This document shows, one piece after another, positions 35,378-44,160 of a stretch of 64,000 bases of DNA. This DNA comes from Treponema parvum (GTDB taxonomy: Bacteria; Spirochaetota; Spirochaetia; Treponematales; Treponemataceae). Below the pieces are notes generated by a model, which saw only the letters and a program-made list of their open reading frames with translations, was not told the DNA's origin and ran no database searches. The stretch is taken from the NCBI RefSeq assembly GCF_017893965.1, contig NZ_CP054142.1, forward strand, positions 1,240,001 to 1,304,000, written 5' to 3'. The position numbers and the translations under genes were made by a program. Position 1 is the first letter of the stretch, and each line of letters starts with the position of its first letter.

Positions 35378-36259
35378 ATGAATGTATTACGTCTTGATTA
35401 TAATTCGCCTTCCGCTTTAAAAGAATTTTTAGAAAAAAACGACATGGCGATGCGGAAAAAATTCGGACAGAATTTTTTGGTGAACGCCAACGCAAGAAAA
35501 ACGCTTGTCGATGCCTTAGAAATGGAAAAGGGTACTCGGGTTTGGGAAATAGGCCCTGGACTTGGCGCCATGACGGAGGAAATTTTACTTAGAGGTGCAA
35601 ATTTAACGGTTTTTGAAATCGACAGAGGGTTTTCGTCGGTCTTGGAACAATTATTTTTTGACTATGAGCGCAAAGGAACTTTTTCTTTAGTCAGAGGGGA
35701 TGTTTTAAAAACATGGAAGGCGGAATTAAAAAACAGTGGAAAGCCCGATTGTTTTTTCGGAAATTTGCCGTATAATATTGCCGCAACGCTTATAGGAGAT
35801 ACTATCGAAGAAGGCGTGCGTTTTGACAAAATGCTTGTAACCGTACAAAAAGAGGTCGCAAAAAGAATTCTTGCTTTTCCGGGCGAAAAAGATTATTCGT
35901 CGCTTTCCGTATTGTGCCAATGGGCGTATGACGTTAAGCCGGTGATAACTCTTGCCGGAGGAAATTTTTGGCCGCGCCCGAACGTTGATTCTATGGCGGT
36001 TATTATGACGCCTAAAGCCGAATTTCCTAGGTGCGAGGCGCCTGAATTTTTTGTAAAGTTGCAGCGTGCGTTGTTTTCTTTAAGAAGAAAGACGGTAAAA
36101 AACAATTTAAGCGGTTTTTTTTCGGACGCAAAGGACGCTTCCCGCGTGCTTTCGAGCGTAGGAATTGACGACAATATCCGTGCGGAAAGGCTCGGCGTAG
36201 AAAAATTACTGGCCTTGTCCGATGCGATTTGGAGTGAAAGGCAGAAGGCGACGCGCTAA
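35378..36259 (+). CDS. rsmA: 16S rRNA dimethyladenosine transferase (A1518/A1519)
   Basis: The protein has 293 residues (also known as KsgA). It dimethylates two adenosines in the 3'-end loop of 16S rRNA, a late 30S assembly step. The motif KKFGQNFLVNANARKTLVD, the SAM-binding EIGPGLGAMTEEIL and the catalytic GNLPYNIAATLIGD are all present, as is the late NFWPRPNVDSMAVIM. It follows comEC by 6 bases without its own obvious ribosome-binding site, so translation may be coupled to comEC. Confidence 0.95.
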   Translation: MNVLRLDYNSPSALKEFLEKNDMAMRKKFGQNFLVNANARKTLVDALEMEKGTRVWEIGPGLGAMTEEILLRGANLTVFEIDRGFSSVLEQLFFDYERKGTFSLVRGDVLKTWKAELKNSGKPDCFFGNLPYNIAATLIGDTIEEGVRFDKMLVTVQKEVAKRILAFPGEKDYSSLSVLCQWAYDVKPVITLAGGNFWPRPNVDSMAVIMTPKAEFPRCEAPEFFVKLQRALFSLRRKTVKNNLSGFFSDAKDASRVLSSVGIDDNIRAERLGVEKLLALSDAIWSERQKATR

Positions 36260-36332
36260 AGAAGCTACGCCTGTTAAGCGGGCCTTTTAAACGTGCAGCA
36301 AAATATGATTTTATTACGGTCGGTTTACTTTT

Positions 36333-37046
36333 ATGGATTTGGAAAACAGAATTACAGAAAATCTCAAGTTTCTTCGTGAAAAGATTTCAGACGCCGAAAG
36401 ACGATCCGGAAGACCTTCAGGCTGTGTGAAGCTACAAGCCGTAAGCAAATTTCATCCTCTTGACGCCGTGCTTGCAGCCGTAAATTCCGGACAGTTTTTG
36501 TTCGGTGAAAACCGCGTTCAAGAAGCCGTGCAAAAATTTGAAAAACTGGTTCATACGGAAAAAAAAATAGAATTGCATATCATAGGCGCACTTCAGCGTA
36601 ATAAGGTAAAAAATTCAATTGCAATAGCTTCATGCATCGAATCGGTCGACAGAATTGAATTGATCGCTGAAATAGAAAAGCAGTGTTCAAAAGTTGAAAA
36701 AAAGATAGATGTTTTGTTTGAAGTTCACACTGGAGAAGAATCAAAATCGGGTTTTAGAACGACGGACGAACTTGAAAAAGTCCTTTTGTACTGTGCGGAA
36801 GGGAATGCGCCTCATGTTTGCCCTAAAGGTTTTATGACTATGGCGCCCTTTACGAAAGACGAATCTCTAATCCGCAAGTCTTTTTGCGATCTTCGAAATG
36901 CGGCTGAAAAAATGCAAAGACATTATCCTGATTTTCCTCTTAAAGAACTTTCTATGGGAATGTCGAATGATTTTCAAATTGCGATTGAAGAAGGTTCCAC
37001 TCTCGTGAGATTAGGCACTGCGATCTTCGGCGAAAGGGAGTATTAG
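36333..37046 (+). CDS. yggS: YggS-family pyridoxal-phosphate homeostasis protein
   Basis: The 237-residue cytosolic single-barrel PLP-binding protein is of the PLPBP/YggS family, which buffers PLP and affects amino-acid metabolism. The PLP lysine is in KLQAVSKFHP near residue 37. FGENRVQEAVQKF, HIIGALQRNKVK and the late SMGMSNDFQIAIEEGSTLVR with GTAIFGERE are canonical. It starts 73 bases after rsmA and is followed after 5 bases by a small membrane-protein gene. Confidence 0.93.
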   Translation: MDLENRITENLKFLREKISDAERRSGRPSGCVKLQAVSKFHPLDAVLAAVNSGQFLFGENRVQEAVQKFEKLVHTEKKIELHIIGALQRNKVKNSIAIASCIESVDRIELIAEIEKQCSKVEKKIDVLFEVHTGEESKSGFRTTDELEKVLLYCAEGNAPHVCPKGFMTMAPFTKDESLIRKSFCDLRNAAEKMQRHYPDFPLKELSMGMSNDFQIAIEEGSTLVRLGTAIFGEREY

Positions 37047-37051
37047 GCAAA

Positions 37052-37555
37052 ATGAAAAAGGCCGTAGGCTTTGCGTTTGTTTTATTTTTAACCTTCGCTT
37101 TGTATTCCGAATCTTCCGAGGCCGTGCCCTACGGTAAGGACGAATTTCCTCCGTGGAGCGTAAATCTTCGAAGAACGGAGATCATCACATTGGGTTCGTT
37201 TCCTTTCGTAACTCTGGCGACGACGCTCGGCTATTCGCTTTTCAGATATTACGATCACGGTTTTTCTTCGGAATACGCCCCGAATCCTTTTGCGAAAACT
37301 TCGAAAGCTGCAAATCTTGATACTGATGAGCAAAAACTGATCATAGCCGCTTCGGGCGTCATAAGCCTTAGCATAGGCTTGACGGATCTTTTTTATAACA
37401 TGGCGTTAAATAATTCCAAAAAAAAAGGTCAAAAAACTGTTGCGGCGTCAAATCCGATAAGCATAAGCTTTGACGGCGAGCCTGAGCATGATAAGACAGA
37501 CACGGATATGCAAAACGCATATCTGTATGGCGGAATGGAAAGTGTCGTTTTTTAA
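37052..37555 (+). CDS. Small exported membrane protein, function unknown
   Basis: The 167-residue protein has an N-terminal signal (KKAVGFAFVLFLTFALYSES) and one or two later hydrophobic segments (IITLGSFPFVTLATTLGYSLF and LIIAASGVISLSIGLTDLFY). It resembles small treponemal proteins of unknown function. It lies 5 bases after yggS and overlaps the start of rluD by 29 bases if rluD begins at 37527. Confidence 0.65.
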   Translation: MKKAVGFAFVLFLTFALYSESSEAVPYGKDEFPPWSVNLRRTEIITLGSFPFVTLATTLGYSLFRYYDHGFSSEYAPNPFAKTSKAANLDTDEQKLIIAASGVISLSIGLTDLFYNMALNNSKKKGQKTVAASNPISISFDGEPEHDKTDTDMQNAYLYGGMESVVF

Positions 37556-38492
37556 TTTAACCGTACCGAAAGAATTCGGCGGCGGACAAAGACTTGACCA
37601 ATACGCTGCCGACAACATACCGGACATGAACCGTTCAAAGTTAAAAAACGGTATTTTGGAAATATCGGTTAACGGAAAACAGGCAAAGCTCTCTTCGTCG
37701 GTAAGAGCGGGAGACGTCATAAGCATAAAATGGCAAGATCCCGTACCTGAAAATATCGCTCCTGAAAATATTCCCCTGGATATTATCTTTGAAAATGACC
37801 AAGTTACAGTCATAAACAAATCTCAAGGTCTTGTAACGCACCCGGCGGCTGGCAACTGGTCGGGAACGCTTGTAAACGCTCTCCTTTATCATTGGAATAA
37901 AGATAATGTTTTAAACGATGCTTATTCACGGAGAACGGGAATAATTCATCGTCTCGATAAAGACACTTCCGGCGTAATCATAACCGCAAAAACCAGGGCT
38001 GCGGAAGATTTTATTCAAAAGCAGTTTCAAAAGCATCTTGTATTAAAGGAATACATAGCCTTGGTTAAAGGCCGGCCGCCGCGCAGAGGAGGGTGCATCA
38101 GCACTCGGATAATCCGTGATCCGGGCGACAGAAAGCGTTTTAAAGCCGTAATCGGCACAAATGAGGGTAAGTATGCAAAAACGATTTATTTTTGCATAGC
38201 CTGCTACGGCGAATATTCTTTAATGCGCTTCAGGTTAAAGACCGGAAGAACTCATCAGATAAGAGTTCATTCAAAATACATAGGATGTCCAATTCTCGGA
38301 GATCCCATATACAATTCAAAAAAAGAAGATCTTTTTCCGTCCGCCTCTCTTATGCTGCATTCAAGATTTTTGAGACTTCTTTTGCCGGGCGAAAAAAAAT
38401 ATTCCGAATTTTATGCAAAAATCCCTGATCGTTTTAAGCGGATTTTAAAGGTTCTGCATTGTAAATATGCTAAAGAGATCGTGACGACATGA
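37527..38492 (+). CDS. rluD: Pseudouridine synthase RluD type
   Basis: The protein has 321 residues from the ATG at 37527; a GTG at 37542 is an alternative, and the frame is open further back. An S4-like domain occupies the N-terminus (about residues 15-80, QRLDQYAADNIPDMNRSKLK). The RluA-family catalytic domain follows, with HRLDKDTSGVIITAK carrying the catalytic aspartate. The later GRTHQIRVHSKYIGCPILGDPIY is also diagnostic. The domain order fits RluD, which modifies helix 69 of 23S rRNA. It overlaps the next synthase by 4 bases. Confidence 0.92.
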   Translation: MAEWKVSFFNLTVPKEFGGGQRLDQYAADNIPDMNRSKLKNGILEISVNGKQAKLSSSVRAGDVISIKWQDPVPENIAPENIPLDIIFENDQVTVINKSQGLVTHPAAGNWSGTLVNALLYHWNKDNVLNDAYSRRTGIIHRLDKDTSGVIITAKTRAAEDFIQKQFQKHLVLKEYIALVKGRPPRRGGCISTRIIRDPGDRKRFKAVIGTNEGKYAKTIYFCIACYGEYSLMRFRLKTGRTHQIRVHSKYIGCPILGDPIYNSKKEDLFPSASLMLHSRFLRLLLPGEKKYSEFYAKIPDRFKRILKVLHCKYAKEIVTT

Positions 38493-39358
38493 ATTTCAAA
38501 CGCTTCACTCAAATAGAATTTTTAAACGAACCGAGCGACTCCGATCCGTTTTTGGTCTTATACAAACCTTCGGGACTTGCGTCCGCGCCTCTTAAAGAAG
38601 GAAGTGCGGACAATGCGTTTTTTGAAGCCGCAAAACGATTCCCTGAAATTCTTAAAGTAAACGGCAAAAAAAGCTGTGAAAGAGGACTTTTACACCGCCT
38701 CGATACCGAAACGTCGGGGCTTATTTTAATTGCAGCCACACAGAGCGCATACGAAGCTCTGCAAACATCTCAGGCGTCGGGGCGTTTTGTAAAGTATTAT
38801 CGCGCAGTGTGTAAAAACATCCTGGAAAATCCGAATCTGCTTGGAAATTTCCCTCCTTCCGGTGAAATAATGCACAAATTATTGATCGAAAAACACAGAT
38901 TGGAAATAACCAGCAGTTTCCGTCCGTTCGGACCGGATCGTAAGCAGGTGCGACCCGTCACGGCTTTGAGCGGAACGGCCGCGTTGAAAAAGAGCGGAAA
39001 GAAAATTTATTCCACTACGGTCTATTTAAAAAAAATCGACATAAAAAATGACATGGCCGGAATTTTCTATGAAGGCGATTCGGCCGACATTTTCGATGCG
39101 GACGATATGAGAGGAACGGTTGCAACAGGTGAAAATACAAGCCGCTTATGTTTTGTTGAAGCCGAGATAACAAATGGGTTCCGTCATCAAGTACGCTCGC
39201 ATTTGGCATGGGTGGGATTTCCGGTCGCCGGTGATCCTTTGTACGATTTTACAAAAAGCAAAACAATGTTTAAATTTGAAGCATATAAGATTTCATTTCC
39301 GCATCCTGTAACTGGAAAAATGATTGTTTTCGATATTTCGGATTTTTTGCGCAAATAG
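38489..39358 (+). CDS. RluA-family pseudouridine synthase
   Basis: The 289-residue protein has the catalytic motif HRLDTETSGLILIA near residue 70 and the late RHQVRSHLAWVGFPVAGDPLYD. It has no S4 domain. An insert between the motifs (about residues 115-205) makes it longer than the minimal RluA. The target (rRNA or tRNA uridine) cannot be told. The start overlaps the rluD stop (ATGA). An intrinsic terminator follows. Confidence 0.87.
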   Translation: MNFKRFTQIEFLNEPSDSDPFLVLYKPSGLASAPLKEGSADNAFFEAAKRFPEILKVNGKKSCERGLLHRLDTETSGLILIAATQSAYEALQTSQASGRFVKYYRAVCKNILENPNLLGNFPPSGEIMHKLLIEKHRLEITSSFRPFGPDRKQVRPVTALSGTAALKKSGKKIYSTTVYLKKIDIKNDMAGIFYEGDSADIFDADDMRGTVATGENTSRLCFVEAEITNGFRHQVRSHLAWVGFPVAGDPLYDFTKSKTMFKFEAYKISFPHPVTGKMIVFDISDFLRK

Positions 39359-39362
39359 AGCG

Positions 39363-39411
39363 AAAATTCAACAGTCGAAAAAATTGATATTTTGTTTGGC
39401 TGTTGAATTTT
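39363..39411. terminator. Terminator after the pseudouridine synthase gene
   Basis: The 12-bp perfect arms AAAATTCAACAG (39363-39374) and CTGTTGAATTTT (39400-39411) are followed by further Ts. It also serves as the end signal for the convergent lacI-type gene. Confidence 0.75.
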
Positions 39412-39436
39412 TTATTATCCAATCATTATTTAAAAT

Positions 39437-40447
39437 TTAATAAGAATATCTTTTTCGTGCTCTTGTTGTGGTATAACCTTGAATCAGCTTTGTATCAATA
39501 ATAATTTCATTATTATTAGGAAGGGGAGATGTTACTTGCTCAAATAAAGTCTGGACAATTTTTATAATATCCTGTTTTACCGTTGTAATTCTCGGATAAT
39601 GAATAGTCTCAATAACGTCATCAAAACCGACTACTGAAAAATCGGCAGGTATACTGAGGTTTAGCATATGAGCTTCGTTGATTACACCGAGGGCTATGAG
39701 ATCATTAGAGCAAATAATAGCACTGGGAGGATCCGGCAAAGTAAGGAAATATCGTAAAGCTTCCTTTCCGTTTTCCAGGTTCAATCCTGGGTTTCGCTCA
39801 TAAATATAGCTTGGCGTAATTGCAAGCTTTTTTTCTTTTAGTCCTTCAATATAGCCTTCTTTTCTTTTTTGGACACTTATATATGTTTCTTTACAACCGA
39901 TAAACGCTATCTTTTTATGATTAAGATTATATAAATAATCGACAACGTTTTTTGTGGCTTCAATATTATTGGAAGTTACGCACGGAAACAGTTTGTCAAT
40001 TTTTCTGTCAAGAGTTACAATCGGCAATGATAACGATTTATCGGAAAAAAGAGAATAATTGACGCCCTCTGTAAGAATAATTCCCGTACATCTACTTGCT
40101 AAGCAATAGTTTAAATAATCTTCTTCTCTGTTGGAATCATCTTCCGTATCGCAAATCAACAGCGTATATTTATGCGCAATGCATACCTGATTTATATAGC
40201 GAATTAGTAATGTATAAAAAGGGTTTTGTATATCGTGAATGAAAATAGCAATAAGATTATAATTCTTTGAAAAGATTTTTTTTATATTTTGATTAGGTAT
40301 ATAATTATATTCTTTTATAACCTCTTCAACTTTTTTTCTAATTTGTTTTGATGTTGTCTCAGGGTTATTTATGACCCTTGATACCGTAGCCGTTGAAACA
40401 TTTGCAAATCGTGCAATATCACGAATTCCGAAATATTTTTTCTCCAT
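39437..40447 (-). CDS. LacI-family transcriptional regulator
   Basis: The 336-residue protein has an N-terminal LacI helix-turn-helix, IRDIARFANVSTATVSRVINN, a hinge helix, and a sugar-binding periplasmic-protein-like domain. The effector domain contains GIILTEGVNY, VDYLYNLNHKKIAFIGC and PPSAIICSNDLIALGVINEA. It is divergent from the glycyl-radical operon and most likely represses it. Two matching operator candidates stand in the shared region at 40620 and 40769. Codon use here and through 49816 is more AT-rich than in the flanks, which suggests that the whole island came in together. Confidence 0.9.
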   Translation of the reverse strand: MEKKYFGIRDIARFANVSTATVSRVINNPETTSKQIRKKVEEVIKEYNYIPNQNIKKIFSKNYNLIAIFIHDIQNPFYTLLIRYINQVCIAHKYTLLICDTEDDSNREEDYLNYCLASRCTGIILTEGVNYSLFSDKSLSLPIVTLDRKIDKLFPCVTSNNIEATKNVVDYLYNLNHKKIAFIGCKETYISVQKRKEGYIEGLKEKKLAITPSYIYERNPGLNLENGKEALRYFLTLPDPPSAIICSNDLIALGVINEAHMLNLSIPADFSVVGFDDVIETIHYPRITTVKQDIIKIVQTLFEQVTSPLPNNNEIIIDTKLIQGYTTTRARKRYSY

Positions 40448-40515
40448 AAAAATTTTAATTCCTGTTTACACAAATTTTAAAATTAAACTTTACTTTTTAA
40501 AGTTATATAAAAGCG

Positions 40516-40564
40516 GATCGTTTAAATCGGACGGTTCGATTTCAGACGTTCAATTTAAACGATC
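40516..40564. repeat. Long inverted repeat in the lacI/GRE intergenic region
   Basis: The perfect 12-base arms GATCGTTTAAAT (40516-40527) and ATTTAAACGATC (40553-40564) flank 25 bases. It lies 69 bases upstream of the lacI-type start, on its promoter side. It could be an autoregulatory site or an RNA hairpin of the lacI leader. Confidence 0.5.
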
Positions 40565-40619
40565 ATATTAATATTATATAACATATTTTTTCTAAAGAAT
40601 ACAAGTTTTTATTATTATT

Positions 40620-40633
40620 TGTAACTTGATACA
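40620..40633. promoter_or_regulatory. Candidate LacI operator, distal copy
   Basis: TGTAACTTGATACA is an imperfect palindrome and matches the copy at 40769 in 11 of 14 positions (TGTAAC-NN-G-N-TACA). The copies are 149 bases apart, a spacing that would allow looping. Confidence 0.45.
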
Positions 40634-40736
40634 TGTGTTTTTAAGTGCAATTGAGTGAAATTATTAGTATTTACCCATGTTATCTCATTGTATTACAGTA
40701 AGATACAGATAGTGTGTAAATTTCTATTTAATTTTG

Positions 40737-40765
40737 TTGACAGATTTAAATTCCGGCCTTAGAAT
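40737..40765 (+). promoter_or_regulatory. Promoter of the glycyl radical enzyme operon
   Basis: TTGACA (40737-40742), a 17-base spacer and TAGAAT (40760-40765) predict a start near 40772 and a 30-base leader containing AAGGAG (40788-40793). Confidence 0.8.
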
Positions 40766-40768
40766 AAT

Positions 40769-40782
40769 TGTAACAAGGTACA
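40769..40782. promoter_or_regulatory. Candidate LacI operator over the transcription start
   Basis: TGTAACAAGGTACA covers the predicted start site of the glycyl-radical operon, a position at which a bound repressor would block transcription. It matches the word at 40620. Confidence 0.5.
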
Positions 40783-40801
40783 TTTGTAAGGAGAAAAAAT
40801 T

Positions 40802-43219
40802 ATGCAGAGTAAAAGGATAGAACAGTTACGAAAGCGATTATTTGATATTCAACCGGAAATTTGTTCAGAACGATGTGTTATTTTTACAGATGTTATGAAA
40901 AAAACGGAAGGAGACCATATATCTTTAAGACGAGCGAAGGCTTTTTTTGAAGTTTTGAATAAAATAAGTATTTATGTCAATCCCGAAGAATTGATTGTCG
41001 GTAATATGGCTAAGCGCCCGAAAGCTTCTCCTATTTTTCCCGAATATTCTACTGAATGGTTGAAAAATGAATTAAACGGTGTTCCGTTTCCTTTGGATAA
41101 GCGTCCGGGAGACCGTTTTTATTGTAGTGATGAAGTAAAAAAACAAATACTTGATTCGCTTTGTTATTGGGAGGGCAAATCTCTTTACGAAACATTGCGC
41201 AAAAAATTACCGGATAGAATAAATCAGGCATGGGACGCAAATGTTATTGATGATACTTGGGTTTCTGCTGCCGGATTAGGCAATATAGTTCCGGATTACG
41301 GTGAAATCATCAGACTGGGGCTGCGTGATGTAATCAAAAGAACGGAAGCTGAGATAGAGCGATTAAATTCTCAAGGATGTCGTGATGAAAAACGTCTAGC
41401 CTTTTTACAATCAATCCTTATTGGTAATAAAGCTGTCATTAATTTTGCACATAGATATGCCGACGAATGCGAACGGCAATCAAAACTCGATGATATATCG
41501 TCTGATCGGAAACGTGAATTACAAAATCTTGCCGATGTTTGTAGGAATGTTCCGGAAAATCCTGCACGTAATTTTTATGAAGCTATTCAAGCGACATTTA
41601 TAGTTTTAGTAGCCGTTCATCTTGAGTCAAACGGTCACGCTTTTTCCTTAGGTCGTTTTGATCAATATACCTATCCTTTATATAAACAAGATATTGATTC
41701 CGGTCTTCTCACTCGCGAATTTGCTTTGGAATTGGTAGAGGCCTTTTTTATAAAGTGTAATGAGCTGAATAAGCTGAGAAGTTGGCCGGATTCGGAATTT
41801 TTTCTCGGTTATCAAATGTTTATCAATATTGCAGTCGGCGGATCGACCGCTGAAGGAGCTGATGCGGTAAATACGGTTTCCGAATTATGTGTTGAAGCAT
41901 GTGAAGATTTGAAATTGTTTACTCCTTCGGTTTCTGTTAAATGGTTTGACGGAACAAATGATGATTTTATGTTAAAAGCGTTAAATGCTATGGAAAAACA
42001 TCAGGGCGGTCAACCTGCTTTTTATAACGATAATTGTTTTGAGCGTGTGTTGGAAAATCTTGGCATAGCTAAAGAGGATCGTTATAACTGGGTACCTACA
42101 GGCTGTATCGAAGCCTCTATTCCCGGCAAGTGGGATTTTGCCGCAAAAGGACCTTGGCTGAATGTAGAAAAAGTTCTGGACATTGTATTGAATAACGGTA
42201 CGGATCCTAGAACCGGATATCACTTTTTCGATATGGAAAAAAAGATAGAAGACTATACAAGCGCCGAAGAGTTGTTCATAACGTATAAAAAAGCTTTACG
42301 GTATTTTATAGATCTGCAGGTTGAAACTGAAAAAATCAATGATGAACTTCATATAGAAAAAGATATAAATGCGTTCCGTTCCTCTTTGATACACGATTGT
42401 ATTGAACGAGGTTTGGATTTGGTTGAAGGAGGGTCGATTTATTCTGTCGACGGAGGGCCGACGGCAGGGACCATCAGCGCCGGCGATGCATTAGCGGCAG
42501 TAAATGATATTGTCTTTATGAAAAAGTTGATCACCATGGAGCAGTTGATTCATGCGCTGCGTACGGACTATGCAGATGATACGACTGTGCCTACGGGTGC
42601 GGATATTAGAGCAATGCTCCTTAATAAAGCGCCGAAATTTGGAAATGATAATGAAAAAGCCGACAAGTGGGTTGTCGCAATAGAAGACTTTATCGGTTCA
42701 ACGTATCGATATGAGTGTAAAAGTTCTAAACACGGTAAAGGTCCCATACCCTGTTGTTATTCCTATAGCCAAAGTCCCGTTTCCGGAAATATTGCTTTTG
42801 GTAAATCTATCGGAGCGACTCCTGACGGCAGAAAAGCAGGGGATCCCGTCAATAACGGTATATCGCCTGCTAACGGCGCAGAAAAAAACGGTATCACGGC
42901 TGCATGTAATTCTGTAATGAAGCTTCCCAGCATTTGGTTCCAAAAAGGAGCAATATTTAATGTCAGATTGGCGAAGTCGGTTTTGTCAACTGAAGCTAAC
43001 AAGAAAAAGTTAATTGCGACGATAAAGGTTTTGTTTAAAAATTATGGAGAGCAGATTCAATTTAATGTAGTAGATAATACGCTGTTAAAAAAGGCAATGA
43101 AAACACCTGACGCTTATAAGGATTTGATGGTTCGGGTTTCGGGGTATAGCGCATTGTTCGTATCGTTATCCAAAGACTGCCAGATGGACATTATTAATAG
43201 GACGGAACTGGCCCTTTAG
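40802..43219 (+). CDS. Glycyl radical enzyme, candidate B12-independent diol dehydratase
   Basis: The protein has 805 residues. The active-site loop reads PTGCIEAS, giving one thiyl cysteine (C435) and a nearby glutamate (E437). This is the arrangement of dehydratase-like members; pyruvate formate-lyase has two adjacent cysteines. The radical glycine is G781 in RVSGYSALF. The length and Cys-Gly distance are close to those of glycerol and propanediol dehydratases. Its place with a kinase and an aldolase of the deoxy-sugar route makes 1,2-propanediol a sensible substrate, forming propionaldehyde. That is inference, since 4-hydroxyphenylacetate, choline and sulfonate lyases share the fold. Its activase follows after 9 bases. 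Confidence 0.87.
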   Translation: MQSKRIEQLRKRLFDIQPEICSERCVIFTDVMKKTEGDHISLRRAKAFFEVLNKISIYVNPEELIVGNMAKRPKASPIFPEYSTEWLKNELNGVPFPLDKRPGDRFYCSDEVKKQILDSLCYWEGKSLYETLRKKLPDRINQAWDANVIDDTWVSAAGLGNIVPDYGEIIRLGLRDVIKRTEAEIERLNSQGCRDEKRLAFLQSILIGNKAVINFAHRYADECERQSKLDDISSDRKRELQNLADVCRNVPENPARNFYEAIQATFIVLVAVHLESNGHAFSLGRFDQYTYPLYKQDIDSGLLTREFALELVEAFFIKCNELNKLRSWPDSEFFLGYQMFINIAVGGSTAEGADAVNTVSELCVEACEDLKLFTPSVSVKWFDGTNDDFMLKALNAMEKHQGGQPAFYNDNCFERVLENLGIAKEDRYNWVPTGCIEASIPGKWDFAAKGPWLNVEKVLDIVLNNGTDPRTGYHFFDMEKKIEDYTSAEELFITYKKALRYFIDLQVETEKINDELHIEKDINAFRSSLIHDCIERGLDLVEGGSIYSVDGGPTAGTISAGDALAAVNDIVFMKKLITMEQLIHALRTDYADDTTVPTGADIRAMLLNKAPKFGNDNEKADKWVVAIEDFIGSTYRYECKSSKHGKGPIPCCYSYSQSPVSGNIAFGKSIGATPDGRKAGDPVNNGISPANGAEKNGITAACNSVMKLPSIWFQKGAIFNVRLAKSVLSTEANKKKLIATIKVLFKNYGEQIQFNVVDNTLLKKAMKTPDAYKDLMVRVSGYSALFVSLSKDCQMDIINRTELAL

Positions 43220-43228
43220 GGTGACAAG

Positions 43229-44149
43229 ATGGGGGAGACTGTACGAGAATTCAATGTATTCAATATTGAACGCTATGGAATTGAAGACGGTCCCGGTATC
43301 AGAACGGTTGTCTTCCTTAAAGGATGCTTGTTGCGGTGTATATGGTGCGCAAATCCTGAGTCGCAAGAATTTTTTCCACAAGTAATGTTAGAAAGAAATC
43401 TCTGTACATCTTGTGGAAAGTGTATGATCAATTGTCCTTCCCATGCAATTGTATTAAAAAAGGGGTTTGGCTATATAACCGATAGTAAAAAGTGTACATT
43501 ATGCGGGCTGTGCATAGAAAATTGCTATGCTAATGCTCGCAGTATTGTAGGTAAATCTTATACTAAAGAAGAATTATTAAAAGTGCTTTCCTTAGATGAG
43601 GAGTATTTTTTATCCTCCGGAGGAGGCGTTACTTATTCCGGAGGAGAACCTCTTTTGTATTCGCATCTGATTAAAGATATTGCTATAAAAACAAAACAAC
43701 TGGGCTATACGACGTTAATAGAAACGTGCGGAGAAGTCCCGATAAAAAATATTCAGGAAGTGGCGGACGTTGTAGATTATATATATTTTGATTTTAAATC
43801 TGTTGACCCTGCAAAACATAAAAAATTGACAGGTCGTGATAATCATAGAATTTTTGAAAATTTAGATTGGCTTTGTAAAAATTTTCAAGGACAGCTTTCG
43901 GTAAGGTATCCGTATATTCCTTCTTGTAATTCTGCGGATGAAGATATTATCGGTTTTTTAAATTATATAAAAAACTTACCGAATATTTCGGAGATAGTGT
44001 TCTTACCTTACCACAGACTAGGGTTGCCCAAATATTTGGGATTGGGGAGAAACTATAAAATGAAAAATATGAAATCGCTTTCAAAAGAGCAAATGGATCA
44101 TTTGAATGCCCTTGCAGATACTTTGGACGTAAAAATAAGAATACAATAG
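43229..44149 (+). CDS. Glycyl radical enzyme activating protein (radical SAM)
   Basis: The 306-residue enzyme uses SAM and a [4Fe-4S] cluster to place the radical on G781 of its partner. The radical-SAM motif is CLLRCIWC near residue 33. It is followed by two ferredoxin-like four-cysteine clusters, CTSCGKCMINCP and CTLCGLCIENC, which are present in activases of dehydratase-type enzymes and absent from the pyruvate formate-lyase activase. The GGGVTYSGGEPLL motif contacts SAM. It follows the dehydratase after 9 bases. Confidence 0.93.
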   Translation: MGETVREFNVFNIERYGIEDGPGIRTVVFLKGCLLRCIWCANPESQEFFPQVMLERNLCTSCGKCMINCPSHAIVLKKGFGYITDSKKCTLCGLCIENCYANARSIVGKSYTKEELLKVLSLDEEYFLSSGGGVTYSGGEPLLYSHLIKDIAIKTKQLGYTTLIETCGEVPIKNIQEVADVVDYIYFDFKSVDPAKHKKLTGRDNHRIFENLDWLCKNFQGQLSVRYPYIPSCNSADEDIIGFLNYIKNLPNISEIVFLPYHRLGLPKYLGLGRNYKMKNMKSLSKEQMDHLNALADTLDVKIRIQ

Positions 44150-44160
44150 AAGGAACGGTT

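Noticed and set aside
40689-40707. TGTATTAC...GATACA as a third LacI operator
   Set aside because: The half-sites are spaced differently from the two matching copies, so it does not fit the same motif.
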